DNA of 64,000 bases from Progne subis subis (GCA_022316685.1 JAKJHU010001064.1:31012-95011), one strand, 5' to 3'. Shown: positions 35,969 through 47,805, counted from the stretch's first letter. A program made the numbers and translations. Notes: generated by a model from the sequence alone, not told the origin.

Positions 35969-36396
35969 TGTGGGGAAATATTTGAGTCCTAGAAATTTGG
36001 AGTTTGGGGTTTTAGTGTATAGTAGTGCATGTGAGTCAAGATGGAGGATTTTGGGTGTTGCCTTTGTTCTTCTTCACCTTCTTCTTTCTTGTTCACGAAT
36101 CTGGGTTGTTTTCTGTAACTGGGTGAAAGAAATCCACATTGAGTGTTTTGGGTGATCATAACTGTATTAGAAGCATAAATAATATAGACATCAACTGTTT
36201 ATTGGATAATTGGGACTTAAAGAGTCTTGAATAGACCCCATTTTATCTCACTTTCTCCACTTGTTAGAGAGAGCTCACATCTCATGTGTTTGTAATAGAT
36301 AAGGATAATAAATTTCAGAGTGAGACTTCAAAAAGAATGTCTTCTGAGTTTTATTCACCCTGACCATGGAGCAGGAAAGAGCCAGGCAATCCCACA
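35969..36396 (-). mobile_element. Nested solo LTR (428 bp) inside ERV-A pol
   Basis: On the minus strand it begins TGTGGGATTGCCTGGCTC and ends ATTTCCCCACA, so the termini TGTGGG/CCCACA form a short inverted repeat. It carries GGTGAATAAAACTCAG as a polyadenylation signal. It separates the RT connection region (ending VKGGHWLS) from RNase H. No clear target-site duplication. The B copy has the same left end at about 63569 but diverges after about 63790. Confidence 0.7.
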
Positions 36397-37700
36397 GGGA
36401 AAGCCAGTGGCCACCCTTTACTTCCAACACTGCAGACACTGTGTGAGACACTAGCACAGTCATTTTCTGGCCCAAGGTGAACTTGCGTGCTTCTTGGATG
36501 TTCAGCACCACAGCTGCCACAGCTCTAAGGCAACCTGGCTGTCCTCTGGCCGCTGCATCCAGCTGCTTAGAAAAGTAAGCAACTGCCCTTCGATATGGGC
36601 CCAGGCCCTGTGCCACTATTCCCAGGGCAATCCCCTGTTTCTCATGGGAAAAGAGAAAGAATGGTATACTCACGTCTGGAAGTTCCAGAGCTGGAGCTGA
36701 CGTGAGAGCTTCCTTTAGCTGTTCAAAGGCTCGCATGGCTTCCTTTGTCCACTGGAGGTCTTTGTTTCCGTTTGCAGTGAGTGCATACAGAGGTTTCACA
36801 AACAGTCTGTAATTGTAGATCCATAATCTGCATCACCCCATCATTCCGAAAAAGGTTCTCTGTTCCTTTATTGTCTGAGGTTTTGATGATTGGCATATTA
36901 CCTCTGTGCACTCTTTTTCCAAAGCCTATTGTCCAGCACTGACCTCATAACCCAGGTAAATCACCTTCTTCTGCTTTACCACTTGAGCCTTTTTCTTTCA
37001 TACTCTGTACCCCTGAAGCCCTGGGAAATTTAAAATCCTTACTGTCCAGGCCACACACCCCTCTTCTGTTGGAGTAGTTATTAGGATGTCATCTACATAC
37101 TGCAACAATTTCCCTTCTCCTGGTGCTGCTTCCCAGGATTCTAAGTCTTTTGCAAGTTGTTCTCTGACCAAGGTGGGCGAATTTTTGAACCTCTGCAGAA
37201 GCACTGTTCATGTGAGCTGAGTTTTCCCATTCAAATGCAAAAATTTTCTGTCTGGCTTCATGGAGAGGGAAGCAAAAGAAGGCATCCTTTAAATCTAGAA
37301 TGGTAAACCAAGTTAACTCTGGTGTTAAACACATTAACAAGGTGTATGGCTTTGCCACTACGGGGTAAAGACCCTCAGTTTATCTTGTTGACAGCTCGTA
37401 AATCCTGTACAACTTGATACGACCCATCAGGTTTTTGGAGAGGTAGGAGTGTTGAAATCAGACTGACATGCCTTTAGCAACCCCAACTGTAAGAAATTTT
37501 CAATTATCAGGTTAATTCTTTCCCTATTCTCTTTTCCCAGGAGATACTCTTTGATTCTAACTAGTTGTTTCCCGTCCCTAAGATTGAATTATACTGGGGG
37601 TTCATTTTTTCCTCTCCTTGGTGTACTGGAAACCCATACGCTTGGCCACCTATTTTTGATCATTTACCTCCAAAGTAATTTCCACAAATTTAAATAAATG
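36397..37700 (-). pseudogene. ERV-A reverse transcriptase remnant
   Basis: Visible blocks on the minus strand, in order: the RT start around KQLVRIKEY and ENRERINLIIENFLQLG (about 37480-37600), WFTILDLKDAFFCFPLHE with the first catalytic Asp (37089-37358), LQYVDDILITTPTEEG with the YVDD active site (36998-37204), and the thumb/connection part (36397-36799: FEQLKEALTSAPALELPD and RRAVAYFSKQLDAAARGQPG). Single-base shifts separate these blocks, so there is no continuous frame. The last segment is almost identical in B. Confidence 0.88.
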
Positions 37701-38630
37701 GTTGCTTCTAATTTTTCTTATAAATCTCTCCCTAGGAATGATTCTGGGAAGTTAGGCATGGATAAAAACTTATGGATACCCCATTGTTTTCCATATTTAT
37801 ATTTTAAAAGCTTACAAAAATGTGCTATTTTAGATTGGCCAGTTACCCCCTTGTCCTAGGGTGACTTTATGATGCTTGTATCCCCAGTCGTCTGTTCTGT
37901 CTGAGTTGGATATTGTGTTCTGTGCCTTTAAGCTTGGTTCTGAGAGTGAACTGGGGAGACAGAGAAGGGCCAAGTTTGTTTTCAGAAACTGCACTCTCTC
38001 CTCTGCATTCTGGCTCCTGGACTGTGTACATCTGAAGCACGGACAGACAGTGGGACAGAGATCTCCTGTGCTTTTAGTTCATTCTCTAGCTGAAGCAAAG
38101 AAGTTCCCTGGATTGTGTTTTCCTTTTTCTTGGGACTGTTTAAACCTGCTCTGAGCTGAAAAACCTCGAAGAGCACCAGGAGCTCAGCACCTTCACCCCA
38201 CCGAGGCCCATGATGGCATTTTCCAGCATCAGAGGGACTGATAAGAGATGCAATGAGCTGAGGTACAACCTACAGCAAGGACTTTCCTCAATTTTGCCTC
38301 TCTCTTCAGAGTGGTGAGAGGTTTTATTGTTTCATATAATTAATTTTTAATGCTTGTGGGCATTTTGTTTGTTAAATAAATAGTTTTTTCAATTTTCTCT
38401 AAGGAGATTTTTTTCCCAGACTAGTTGGGGCTGGGGCCATTTGGGTTTCCATCCCAGATGGACCCTATTCCGAGGTTTCCTCCCAAATTTGCCCTAAACC
38501 AGGACACCCCTTCACTATATCATAGTCATTTCCCACTGGCAGTAAAGCTTTATTTAAAACTGAGTATGTTGGTCTCGTATCCACCATGAGTTTCACCTTC
38601 TCTGCCTCTTTTCCCAGCTTCATTTTTATA
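37701..38630 (-). pseudogene. ERV-A protease remnant, split by an LTR
   Basis: The N-terminal half lies at about 38507-38630, with the active-site triplet at about 38573-38581 reading D-T-R instead of D-T-G in the context KLMVDTRPTYSVL. The C-terminal half lies at about 37701-37851 (VTGQSKIAHFCK, then FPESFLGRDL), matching the gammaretroviral protease end. The 655-bp LTR at 37852-38506 sits between them. The enzyme is dead by insertion, by active-site change and by frame breaks. Confidence 0.7.
37852..38506 (-). mobile_element. Solo LTR (655 bp) in ERV-A protease, AGGGG target-site duplication
   Basis: Minus strand begins TGTCCTGGTTTAGGGCAAAT and ends CACCCTAGGACA, an inverted-repeat terminus (TGTCC/GGACA). 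It is flanked by AGGGG on both sides, a 5-bp duplication of protease sequence. The same insertion, of exactly the same length, is at 61469-62123 in block B, so it predates the inverted duplication. Confidence 0.88.
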
Positions 38631-39963
38631 ACCAGTGGATCTGCAGGGGTGGAATCCTCCTGTTTCAGGTACTAAATGTGACTTTCTACACAAAAACTTT
38701 AAGATCTCGGGTTCCAAATCCACTTGCCTAAGGTGTTGTTCTTGCCACACCCAAGTACATACACTCTGTTGCCTTGCAAAAAATAATACCAACACCTTGT
38801 ACAAATCTTATACTATATTAGCACCCACACGGGATGCCACTCTCTTAACAAGTTAATTGTCCTGAAATTTCCACAAAAACAGTTATCCAGTTCCTCTCTC
38901 TTGGAAGATCCAGATCCTCTACTGCAGCTTGCTCCCAATCCAAGGCTACCAGCATTCCTGCAGAGGTCTTATACACCCCTTCTAATATAACCTGTTCATT
39001 TATTTTGGTTTTTTCCCAGCAATGTGCTCAATTCACATACTCCCACAAGTCAAGTTCAAACCACTGAGGGAGAAGAGTACCCACCACTCATCTAGCCACA
39101 GTTAAAATACCCAATAAAACACAGAGTAATCACCACACACTCAGGCACAGCACGCTCAGACACTGCACACTCTCCTGTGCTCCCACTCTGTATTCCCACG
39201 CTTTGCCTGTCTCTGGCCATTCCGGTCGCCCAGGGAAGGAAACGCAGATCGGGGCTCTGCACTCACTCTGTGTCTGCTGGCACATCTCACTCACACAATC
39301 AAATGTTCAAACTTAGCAGTCACACAAATACAGGAACAGTAACTCAATTGCAGTTATAGTTGGTTGTCACAAGAGAGGAGTGTTTCCACACAAATGAATA
39401 CAGCTATTGCAAAAACTCCAAAAATCCTTTCAAAAGACACTACATCAAAACCACATATCCCACACAGAATATATCACTGGCTTTTCATCCCACATAAATC
39501 ACCTTACATAAATCATCTTACAGAAAGCCTTTTTCCAATCATTAATTAATAGAATCTTACAACAAACACAATTTATACAGGATATTTATGGTATAGCAAC
39601 CAAGTAATAAATAATACTTATAATATCTTGGTTTCTGCTCAGATTACCCCACTTGCCAGTGGCCACCAGTGTGGTCAACAGAAATCCCCTTTTTCCATAT
39701 TTCCAAAATTACTCTACCAGATGTCTCTGACAGATACTTAACCTTGTGCGGACATCTCCAGCTTATTGGTTTACCTTGAGTGCCCTCCCTTAAAAGACAA
39801 TTAAATATACTTTCTCTGACACGTGCAAGGGCTTTGTATTGCCCCTGCAGGAGCGGCCAGGGAGCAGAGTTCCCCCTGGAAAAGATCTGGGGTGCGCCGT
39901 GGAGTGTCCATCCAGACGGGAGCTTCTGCAGCCAGACAAAGAAGTCCCTTGGTGGTCAACAAG
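38631..39963 (-). pseudogene. ERV-A leader and gag-like scrap
   Basis: Between the 5' LTR and protease. From about 39963 to 39090 it is leader without frames. A candidate gag start ATGAGTGGTGGG (about 39090) opens a frame that stops after 11 codons and resumes shifted, reading WEKTKINEQVILEGVYKTSA and DLPRERNWITVFVEISG, before stopping near 38860. No matrix, capsid or nucleocapsid motif follows, so most of gag has been deleted. The same structure is in B (60017-61380). Confidence 0.5.
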
Positions 39964-40622
39964 TGAAGGGTAGAATAGGAACTTTACAATGAGAAAATTC
40001 TAAAGCAGGTATGTTTTATTTCCAGCTGGGACACATGGGGGGACATTTCCTCCAAACCATGCTTGCTCTGGTGACTTTCTCTCACTTATTTATCTTTTGA
40101 GGTATTATGCATTTGAAGTATATGCATTAAATTTTACAGTACACCTATACATATTCATTACGTAGCTCCGCCTAGCCTTGCTTCATATTACAATTAGCTA
40201 GAAGATCTTTCTGCAGCTGCAGAGTCCCCTCTGGTGGTCATGGGTTGGCATCTTCTGATGAAGTAACTAGTCTTCCCTCCCAATATCCTCTTCTTGACCC
40301 CTCCTTCTGGGCAGGCACAGGAGGGATTTGCTAGGTTCCCATGTCAGTTGGTCCTGGCCCAAACCATGAGCCTGGTTCTTGCTGGCTCCCAAGCCACCCA
40401 GTTCTGCTTTATTGATTTTGACAAATACCAAATCCTGCTTTGATAAGTTTCAACATTTATATCTTTGCCTATAAGAATTTGACCTAATAACTACCTAGCA
40501 TCGAGTTTATTAGCTAATCTTCTATGTGTTCTCTGTACAACCTGGTTTTTTACTTCTACAAAATCACCAAAAGCTGCTGCTAAAATCTTGCATTTTCATA
40601 TCCATCAACATCCCCCATATCA
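39964..40622 (-). mobile_element. ERV-A 5' LTR
   Basis: About 659 bp, matching the 3' LTR and the B LTR. Minus strand starts TGATATGGGGGATGTTGATG and ends near CTACCCTTCA. An AATAAAACATACC polyadenylation signal lies about 50 bases before the end. I could not match the bases after it to a tRNA primer site with confidence. Confidence 0.85.
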
Positions 40623-41574
40623 CGTGCACACAATGCTGGAGGCACCCCAGAGAGAGCTTTGCAATGGGGCTCACCCTGAATGTGCTGCTGGGCTGAATTG
40701 GACTGGGCTGGGCTGGGATGGGCTGGGCTGGGCTGAGTTGGACTGGGGTTAGGGCAGGGGAGGTGGGCAGAGCTGGACAGAAGCTGGGTTAGACTGGGAA
40801 ATTCCCAGGAGATAAACCCCACCCATGTCAGCTGAGCTGTGTGACTCTGCAGGGCCAGGACACATTCCAGCAGGTTTGTGGGGCTGTGCCAGTCCCCCTG
40901 GCAGGGATCTCACACAGGCAGGTGCAGCGCCTGAGGAGGTGGTCTGTGGCCTTGGTGGCATGGTCAGTCTGAGAAGGTGCCCCAGGGCTTTGACCATCCC
41001 TCCAGCCACTTCCAGCAGCCACTTCCAGACCTGGGAACTCACCCTAGTTTATTGGTCTATTTGTTCTGTGATTATCTTCTTCCTCCTGATGATTTCAGCC
41101 ACCCTGTCCCAGTCTCCCTCCTCACCCAGCCCTTGGCAGACCCCAGGGCAGGGCTCTCTGTGAACCCTGCCATGGGATGTGGGTGTTGGAACTCAACACT
41201 GAGGTCTGGTGTGGACTCTCTGGTGGGGAACATTTTGCCCACCCCAAAACACACCTGTGCTGTGCTGTGTCTGATGAGGGGAATGTGGGGGCCTGTGCTG
41301 GGCAGGGGGGCTGTGCTGCCTCAGGGACAAAATGACAGGGATGAGCCACAACGACCAGGAGGTGGAAGTGAGGACAAGCTACAGAGAAGGAATTCAGAAA
41401 TGTGACCTGAGGGCGTGTTCATGTGTTAGGAAAGCCAAAGCTAAGCTGGAGCTGATGGAAGGCTAAAGGCAACATCCAGAACAAAGTTAATTCAGTCGCT
41501 GTGTTTGCAGTAAATGGCCGCAAAAGGAACATGTCAACCTGCTGCTAAATGATGGCAGGAGGGGCAAATCTAGG
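40623..41574. other. Spacer in block A with a (GGGCT)n run
   Basis: An interrupted GGGCT/GGACT pentamer run lies at about 40684-40747. The rest has no gene. It is mirrored at 58414-59361. Confidence 0.6.
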
Positions 41575-41981
41575 GTCATGGAATGGCCTGGGTTGGAATC
41601 CTAAAGATCATCCAGTTCCAATCTCCTGCCATGGGAAGGGACACCTTCCACTGGACCAGATTGCTCCATGCAACCTGGCCCTAAACACCTCCAGAGGTGG
41701 GGAGTCTGCAGCCTCTCTGGGTAACCTGTGCCAAGGACTCACCACCCTCACTGAGAAGAATTTCTTCCCAATATCCCATCTAAACCTGCCCTCCATCTCC
41801 TCATGGCCATTCCCCCTTGTCCTGTCACTCCAGGCCTTTGTCCAAAGTCCCTTTCCAGCCCTCTCAAAGCCCCTTTAGGTGCTGGAATGGGCTCTAATGT
41901 CTCCCTGGAGCCTTCTTGTTCCCAGCTGAACAGCTGCAGCTCTCTCAGCCTGGCTCCAGAGCAGAGGTGTTCCAGCCCTGC
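41575..41981 (-). mobile_element. CR1-like LINE 3' fragment in block A
   Basis: Antisense CR1 text: GGCCTGGGTTGGAATCCTAA, ACACCTTCCACTGGACCAG, AAGAATTTCTTCCCAATATC and CTCTCAGCCTGGCTC. Only the terminal ~400 bp are present, ending at CATTCCATGACCC on the sense strand. The mirror copy is 58007-58413. Confidence 0.85.
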
Positions 41982-42360
41982 AAATGTCCATTGTGACACT
42001 GCAGGGCCTCCTGTAACCAAGGGTGCATTGTCCACACTGAGGAACCAAGGAGACCCTTGTGACACTGTGGTGTCCCATGGAAACAAGGGGACATTGTGGC
42101 ACTTTGGGGCCTCAAGGAACCAAGCAACCATTTGAACACTGCAGAACCAGGAGACCATTGTTACACTGAGGGGCCTCATGGAACCATAGAATCCATTGTA
42201 CCATGAAGGCGCCTCATGGAACCAAGTGTCCTTTGGGATACTGCGGAACCAAGGGGTCATTGAGACACTCTGGGGCTCCACAAAACCAAGGGGCCATTGT
42301 GACAATGCAGGGCCTCATGGAACCAAGGAGAAAGGTGCGACATTGCAAGTGCTCATGGAA
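41982..42360 (-). repeat. ~38-bp minisatellite array in block A
   Basis: About nine units in the reverse orientation (ACACTGCAGGGCCTCATGGA, then ACCAAGGGGCCATTGTG). The partner array in B is longer (57305-58006). Confidence 0.8.
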
Positions 42361-43088
42361 TCAAAGTGTTCTTTCCTTGGGGTCTCTTTGATGGTCCCTG
42401 GTGGCTGGTGATGCCACAGTCACACCTGACAGCCTGGTGGTCATTTAAAGCAGGTGCAGTTGGAGCTGGTTGTTTTCCAATTCTCCTACTTACACAATGG
42501 GCATTGTGCAGTTCCATGGGCCCATGGGCTTTGAAGAACAAGCACTATTTTCAATGATTTCCACAGGCGCTGGCCCTGTCCCACAAGGCCTGGGCTGAGT
42601 CCTGCCCCTGCACGCTCACACAGGCTGAGATGGACACTGATGGTTTCTGTGGCAGGCTCTCTCAGCCCAGCCCAGCTCCCTCCAAGCTCTGCCAGCTGCC
42701 CTGAGCTCTCGGCAGCACCAAGGGCCTCTCCCCAGCACAGCCCAGCCGGCTCTGGCCCCACAGCTCTGCTCAGGGCAGGCTGCTCTGGGCAGGGGCCCCA
42801 CGGCCTCAGCCCCTCGCAAGGGCACAGCAGCAGCTGCAGCTCAGAGAGGGCTCAGCCCCAGCCATGGGGGAAGGTGCCTGGCCAAGGGAAAAGGAGGCTC
42901 CCTGTGTGCCCTGCTCTCCTCTCCAGGACATCCTGAGAGCTCTGCAGCCCCTGCTGCCATGCCATCTGCCCAGGCCAGCACAACAGCCCCGGCCTTGTGG
43001 CCCTCAGGAGCTGTTCCTGCTCCAGGCCCAGGGCCCATCCCAAAGCTGGGGCAGCCAGAAAGCTGTGCCCATTTCTGTTCATTCCTGA
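42361..43088. other. GC-rich end of block A, no gene recognised
   Basis: Contains an LTR-like scrap (42361-42500, shared with B 56940-57080), then GC-rich DNA whose frames on both strands reappear in B (55526-56152). The similarity is at DNA level and I see no known protein. Confidence 0.5.
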
Positions 43089-43128
43089 CATGATGAGTAA
43101 TAGTACATTAATTTTAAACAAGTGGTAG

Positions 43129-43190
43129 CAGGTTCATTTATTTCACATAAATACAATGGCAGGTTCATTTATTTCACATAAATGCAATGG
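43129..43190. repeat. 31-bp tandem duplication
   Basis: The phrase CAGGTTCATTTATTTCACAT... occurs twice in a row with one base difference, just outside the end of block A. Confidence 0.85.
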
Positions 43191-43416
43191 GAGTCTCCCT
43201 TCTTACATAGTGTCTCTCGGTCACTCAGGAAGGAGGGATAATTAAATTGAAGGGGGTGAATAATAGCATTTCTTTTCATATAATGGAATCAGAATTAGAA
43301 TCAGATAAATAATTGGAAATTTACATAAGGGCAGACTTGGCCTCTTGTGTTGTTCACTGGGAGCTGCTGACAGTGGAAAGCAGGCCTTCTTTAGCTTCTT
43401 CTGGTGGGTTACCTGC

Positions 43417-44206
43417 TGTTGGGGATTAGATTTGTTCCCTTTTGTCTTAAAGAATTTTTCCCCATAACTTACTAGGAAACTAAGTGCTGATACTTTGAGG
43501 GTACTTGACTAACACAAAAAGACGTGGCCGGGAGGGAGACAATCACAGGAAGTTTGGGGGAGGGAAAAAGGACAGGGCTGGGGGAGCTGGGTTTTCTTTT
43601 TCCTGCTCGCGGCATCAGAGAGGCACGGTCGGGTGGCTGCTTACTGCGTGAGGAGTCCGCTGTTAACAGAGGGTCCGGTTCTGGGAATTCTACCACCATC
43701 CATCATCTGCTGGAGTGCCCAGGAATTTGGAGTCCCTTCGCCTGCCCTGCTGGAGCTGGGCCAGCCCATCCAGCCATCGTGGCTTCTTCAGCACTGCTCA
43801 CTTTGCTGGGACACCCCCCTTTTTTTGCCTGCCAGGGGACAACCTTTGCCCCCTTTGACTGCTGGGGACAACCCGCCGTTTCCAGACATCAGCCCCGGAG
43901 TGTCCCACCATTCCAGCTTGATGCTCTTGGGGAGGGGACCAAGAGATCAGACTGCCCCAGGCTTGTGAACAAAGCCCCTCGAGGTTCTTGGTTCTGTTTA
44001 TTATTATTATTGCTGTAGTTGTTGTTGTTTGTTTGTCCTGTTATATTTACTTGTAAAGAACTGTTATCCCTTTCCCCATAGCTCTTCCTGAAAAAACTCG
44101 TTTAATTTTCTAAATTATAATAACTTGAGGGCAGGGGATTGGAATTCCCCCATTCCTAGGGAGGCCTCGCCCCTCCTAGCAGATACCTGTCTTTCAAACC
44201 AAGACA
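43417..44206 (+). mobile_element. Solo LTR (790 bp), relative of 25005-25647
   Basis: Starts TGTTGGGGATTAGATTTG and ends CAAACCAAGACA, with the same TTTTCTAAATTATAATAA and CCTAGCAGA-type 3' part as the X1 LTR. Flanks are CCTGC and CCTGT, an imperfect 5-bp duplication. Differences and the extra length mark it as a different subfamily or an older copy. Confidence 0.78.
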
Positions 44207-44734
44207 CCTGTGCTGGATTCCACTTGCCTACCAAGTCACTCTAGTACTCCCCTCCTTGGCTGGACAGGGGAGAGAAAATAAAATGGAAGACAACTTGTAG
44301 GTTGAGATAAGGAAGATTTCTATAGCAAAAAGGACCTTTACATGCACTGGGTACAAGGTAAAAAACCACATAATTTTATTCTCTACTTCCCATCAGCAAG
44401 TGATATTCAGCCACTTCCCAAGAAGCAGGACTTCCTCACGAGGAGTGGTTGATCAAGAAGGAATGCCCTGTAGATAGGGAATGCCCTCCTGTTCCTCCTT
44501 CTTCCTTAGTTTTTATACCTGAACTAATGTCATACAGTCTGGAATATCCCTTTGGTTAATTTGGGTCACTGGTGTGGCTTTGTCCCTTCCCAGGATCTTA
44601 CCCACTCGCAGGCTCTCAATGGAGGCAGAATGCTGAGAGAAAGAACTGATGCTGTTCCAGGCCTGTGCAGCAGGAGCCAACCAGGGGTGCGTTTCCAGCT
44701 CCTTTCTGTCTCCACCTGCAAAACACTGGGAGGG
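44207..44734. other. Spacer, no gene recognised
   Basis: Lies between the solo LTR and the dead olfactory receptor. No repeat or gene identified. Confidence 0.45.
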
Positions 44735-45680
44735 CTGTTAGGTGAAAATAAAAGCCCGAAAAGCATCCAGTCATGGCTTTCCTGAGAGATTCCTTGAGCT
44801 GCTGGTTCCTCAGGCTATAGATGAGGGGGTTCAGGGCTGGAGGCACCACGAGTACAGAATTGAAACCATGAGGTCCATTGCTGGGGATGAGATGGAGGGG
44901 GGCTTCAGGTAGACAAATGTGTCAGTAATGATAAACAGGGAGACCACGGCCAGGTGAGGGAGGCAGGTGGAAAAGGCTTTGTGCTGTCCCTGCTCAGAGG
45001 GGATCCTCAGCACAGCCTGAAGATCTGCACATAGGAGAAAAACAATGAACGCAAAACAGCAAAAGGCTAAACAGAAAGTGATCACAAGAAGCCGAAGCTC
45101 CCTGAGTTTGGAGTGTCAGCACAAGAGCTTGAGGATGTGTGGGACTTCACAGAAGAACTGGCCCAGGGTGTTGCCATGGCACAGTGGCAGGGAAAATGTA
45201 CTGGTCGTGTGCACCAGAGCATTGAGAAAGCCACTGGCCCAGGCAGCTGCTGCCATGTGGGCACAAGCTCTGCTGTCCAGGAGGGTCCCGTAGTGCAGGG
45301 GTTTGCAGATGGACACGTAGCGGTCATAGCACATGATGGTGAGAAATGCAAATTCTGATGCAATGAAAAAGGCAAAGAAAAATACCTGTGCAGCACATCC
45401 TTCATATGAGATTGTCCTGGTGTCCCAGAGCGAATTGTGCATGGCTTTGGGGACAGTGGTGCAGATGGAGCCCAGGTCGGTGAGGGCCAGGTTGAGCAGG
45501 AAGAAGAACATGGGTGTGTGCAGGAGGTGGCCGCAGGCTACGGGCGCTGATGATGAGGCCGTTGGCCAGGAGGGCAGCCAGGGAGATGCCCAGGAAGAGG
45601 CAGAAGTGCAGGAGCTGCAGCTGCCGCGTGTGTGCCAATGGCAGCAGGAGAGAAGTGGCTCATGAGCTGCTGTTGGACAT
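44735..45680 (-). pseudogene. Olfactory receptor pseudogene, avian family 14
   Basis: Direct duplicate of the intact receptor at 20807-21739. The family landmarks are all present but spread over frames: HTRQLQLLHFCLFLGISLAA (TM1), HTPMFFFLLNLALTD, MCYDRYVSICKPLHY, KAFSTCLPH and NPLIYSLRNQQLKESL. Lesions seen: a TGA at codon 7 by a small deletion right after the start (about 45660), a frameshift after GLIIS (about 45540), an in-frame TGA after LKLLC (about 45114), a shift near the TM5-loop3 region (about 45020-45035) and a broken TM6-TM7 junction (about 44850). At least four independent disabling changes, so this copy is not expressed as a receptor. Confidence 0.93.
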
Positions 45681-47805
45681 TTGCAGTGTCCTGGACATTC
45701 CGACCTGCAGGCAGAGGAAGGACAGTTACATTTGAGGAGAGTTTTGATAGAAAAGTCAAAGCCCTTTCTCACAGATGCTGCCACTAAACACCTCCCCCTT
45801 GTCTACATCCAGGAGAACTTCCTTCACACCTTGGGTGCTGGAGCCATGATTGCTGCTGCCCAAATATTCAGTGAGGAGCCACATCTGGTTCTGCAGGACA
45901 CCTGGGAGTCAGCCCTGACCCCAGTCAGTGCAGGGGAACAGTGAGGGCAGGGGCCAGTCCTGGTGTTTGAACTTGGACAAAGAATCTCCTCTTAATGCAC
46001 ATAAGCTGCCAGGGTGAAGGGATGGGGATTGCAGGAGGCAGAACAAGAGATTCTGCTGCACCTGGGGAGAAAAGAGTCCAGTGAGGCAGGAGGATTGTCT
46101 AAGCCTTAGTGCAGACTGAGGGGAGCTGCTCTGTCCCTCTCTCCTGTTCCCAGCTGCCCTGGATTTGCACCTTTCTGAGCTCCACTCCTGTGTTACCCTG
46201 GAAAGCCAGGAGACACTGCTGAGAGCAGAGGGATCCCTGGCACACCAAGTGGCTCCTGCCTTTCCCAAAGTCAGGGAGAGTCAGCTCATTCCCAGCCTGC
46301 CCTGCCCAGAGCTTCCCAGGGCAGAGGGAGCAAGGGACACCCCATTGCTGTGCTCAGCCTGCACAGGAGGAGCCCAAGGGCTGGGCCTGAGCCTACGGCT
46401 GGAACTGCCATTCCCAGAGAGCCCGTCAGCAATGCCAGGAGCACCTGGGCAAGGCAAGGAGAGAGAGAGCTGGGCCCTGAGGAAAAGCCTTTCCCTGCCC
46501 AGCCCTGCATAGCCCCTGGCAGGCAGCAGCAGTGCAGGACAGTGGCCCTCAGGCCCTGGTCAGCAGGGAATGGGCACATGGCAGGAGAGATGCCCTTCAT
46601 CTCTGAGGGCTGCTCTGCCGGCCCAGGAGGGGACTGAGGGCCCCGAGCCCCCAGGCTGAGGGCTGTGCTGGCTGCGAGGGGACACAAGAGCTGTGCTGCT
46701 CAGGGCAGTGTGTGCCCTGCAGGGCAGGGCCGGCAGGTGCCACATGTCCCCTGCAGCAGGGCTTCCCTCAGCACTGCCTCCCTCCCTCCCTGCCCACGCC
46801 TCTGCTGCTGGAGCTGTCCCAGCCCGAGCTGTTCCTGTGGCCCCGGGCTCCTTCCCTGCCAGTGCTGCCAGAGCCCAGCCCAGCCCCTGGGCCAGCTCTG
46901 CCCTGCAGCTGCTCGGGGCTGCAGGGATTAAAGAGCAGCTCCCCCAGGCCTGGGCACCATGGAAAGGGGATGCTGCATGGATCTGGAGGCTGGGGAAGTG
47001 GAGGCACTTGCTGAGGTTCCCAGGAAAACTCAGGGTCATGGTTGAAGTGACTTAGCCCCTGCTCTGCCCTGCACTGCTGAGTTTCCATTCGCACCAAGCT
47101 GAGCCAGGGAAAGGGGGGGTGGAGGGGCACAGATTTAGGAAAGCAGAGACTCAAGTAGGAAATTCCTGCCCTGAATGAGCTCATGAAAAGTCCCTTAAGA
47201 AATGACCTCGGTGGGAGCTGGAGCTCTGAGCAGCCTGGCCCACACAGCACCCTCTCCACAGCAGCAGGACCTGCCCTGGCAGGAGTCAATCCTTGCACCC
47301 ACAGCTCCCCTCCACCATCCATGGGAGCTCCCAGGCAGGCTGAGAGCTGCCCCTGGCAGGTGGCAGATGCCCTGGCTGGCCAAGAGCCCTCAGGGCTGCA
47401 GGAGCTGCTCTGCACGACAGCCCTGGGCACCCTGGCTGCAGCCCCAGCTTCAGCCCCTGCAGCCGTCCCTGGCAGCAGGAGCCGTCCTGCCCTGTCCCAC
47501 TGACGGTGCCCAGGGCAGCCCTGCTCTGGAGCACATCCTCCCCCAAAGCAGAAAGGGCAGCAGAGCCATCCTTACAGTCATGTCAGTCCTGTCCTGGGTC
47601 AGCTTGAGGAGATCCCTGCAGCCAGAGACTGACTGTGTCAGGAGTGGTGAGATTTCTCCATGAAGAAGCTCAGAATTTTCAAAAGGCGTGAAGATTTCTC
47701 TGTGAATAATCTCAGAATTATATTTCCAGCTTCTTTAAGCCTCTGCTTCACTCCTATTAGGTACCTGCAGGCAGTGCCCTCAGCCCTGCTGGGCTGGGAG
47801 AGGAG
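45681..47805. other. Pseudo-receptor upstream spacer
   Basis: Matches 21740-23861 closely, with scattered substitutions and small indels. No gene seen in either copy. Confidence 0.55.

Larger units (their letters stand above)
32503..40622 (-). mobile_element. ERV-A: gammaretrovirus-like endogenous provirus with both LTRs, defective
   Basis: About 8.1 kb on the minus strand. Order from high to low coordinate: 5' LTR, leader, short gag-like scrap, protease (interrupted by a 655-bp LTR), reverse transcriptase, a nested 428-bp LTR, RNase H, integrase, env transmembrane remnant, polypurine tract, 3' LTR. Most of gag is absent. Every coding part has stops or frameshifts and the integrase core is mostly deleted, so the element is inert. 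The class I (gammaretrovirus-like) call rests on the protease/RT junction and the integrase C-terminus (PGDYVYVKSHPEKTLKPQWE). No target-site duplication could be confirmed around the LTR pair. The 5' half is repeated inverted at 59362-63790. Confidence 0.85.
36190..43088 (+). repeat. Inverted duplication block A (partner of B)
   Basis: This block is matched, on the opposite strand, by 55573-63790. Paired positions sum to about 99,970-99,985 between 36.2 and 41 kb, then to about 99,440 and finally about 98,645, showing that B holds about 0.5 kb and then 0.8 kb more. The contents shared are the ERV 5' half with its nested LTR, a spacer, a CR1 fragment, a ~38-bp array and a GC-rich tail. Confidence 0.88.

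Noticed and set aside
32503..40622. Target-site duplication around ERV-A
   Set aside because: Flanks share only GTG at shifted positions, which is not convincing; left undetermined.
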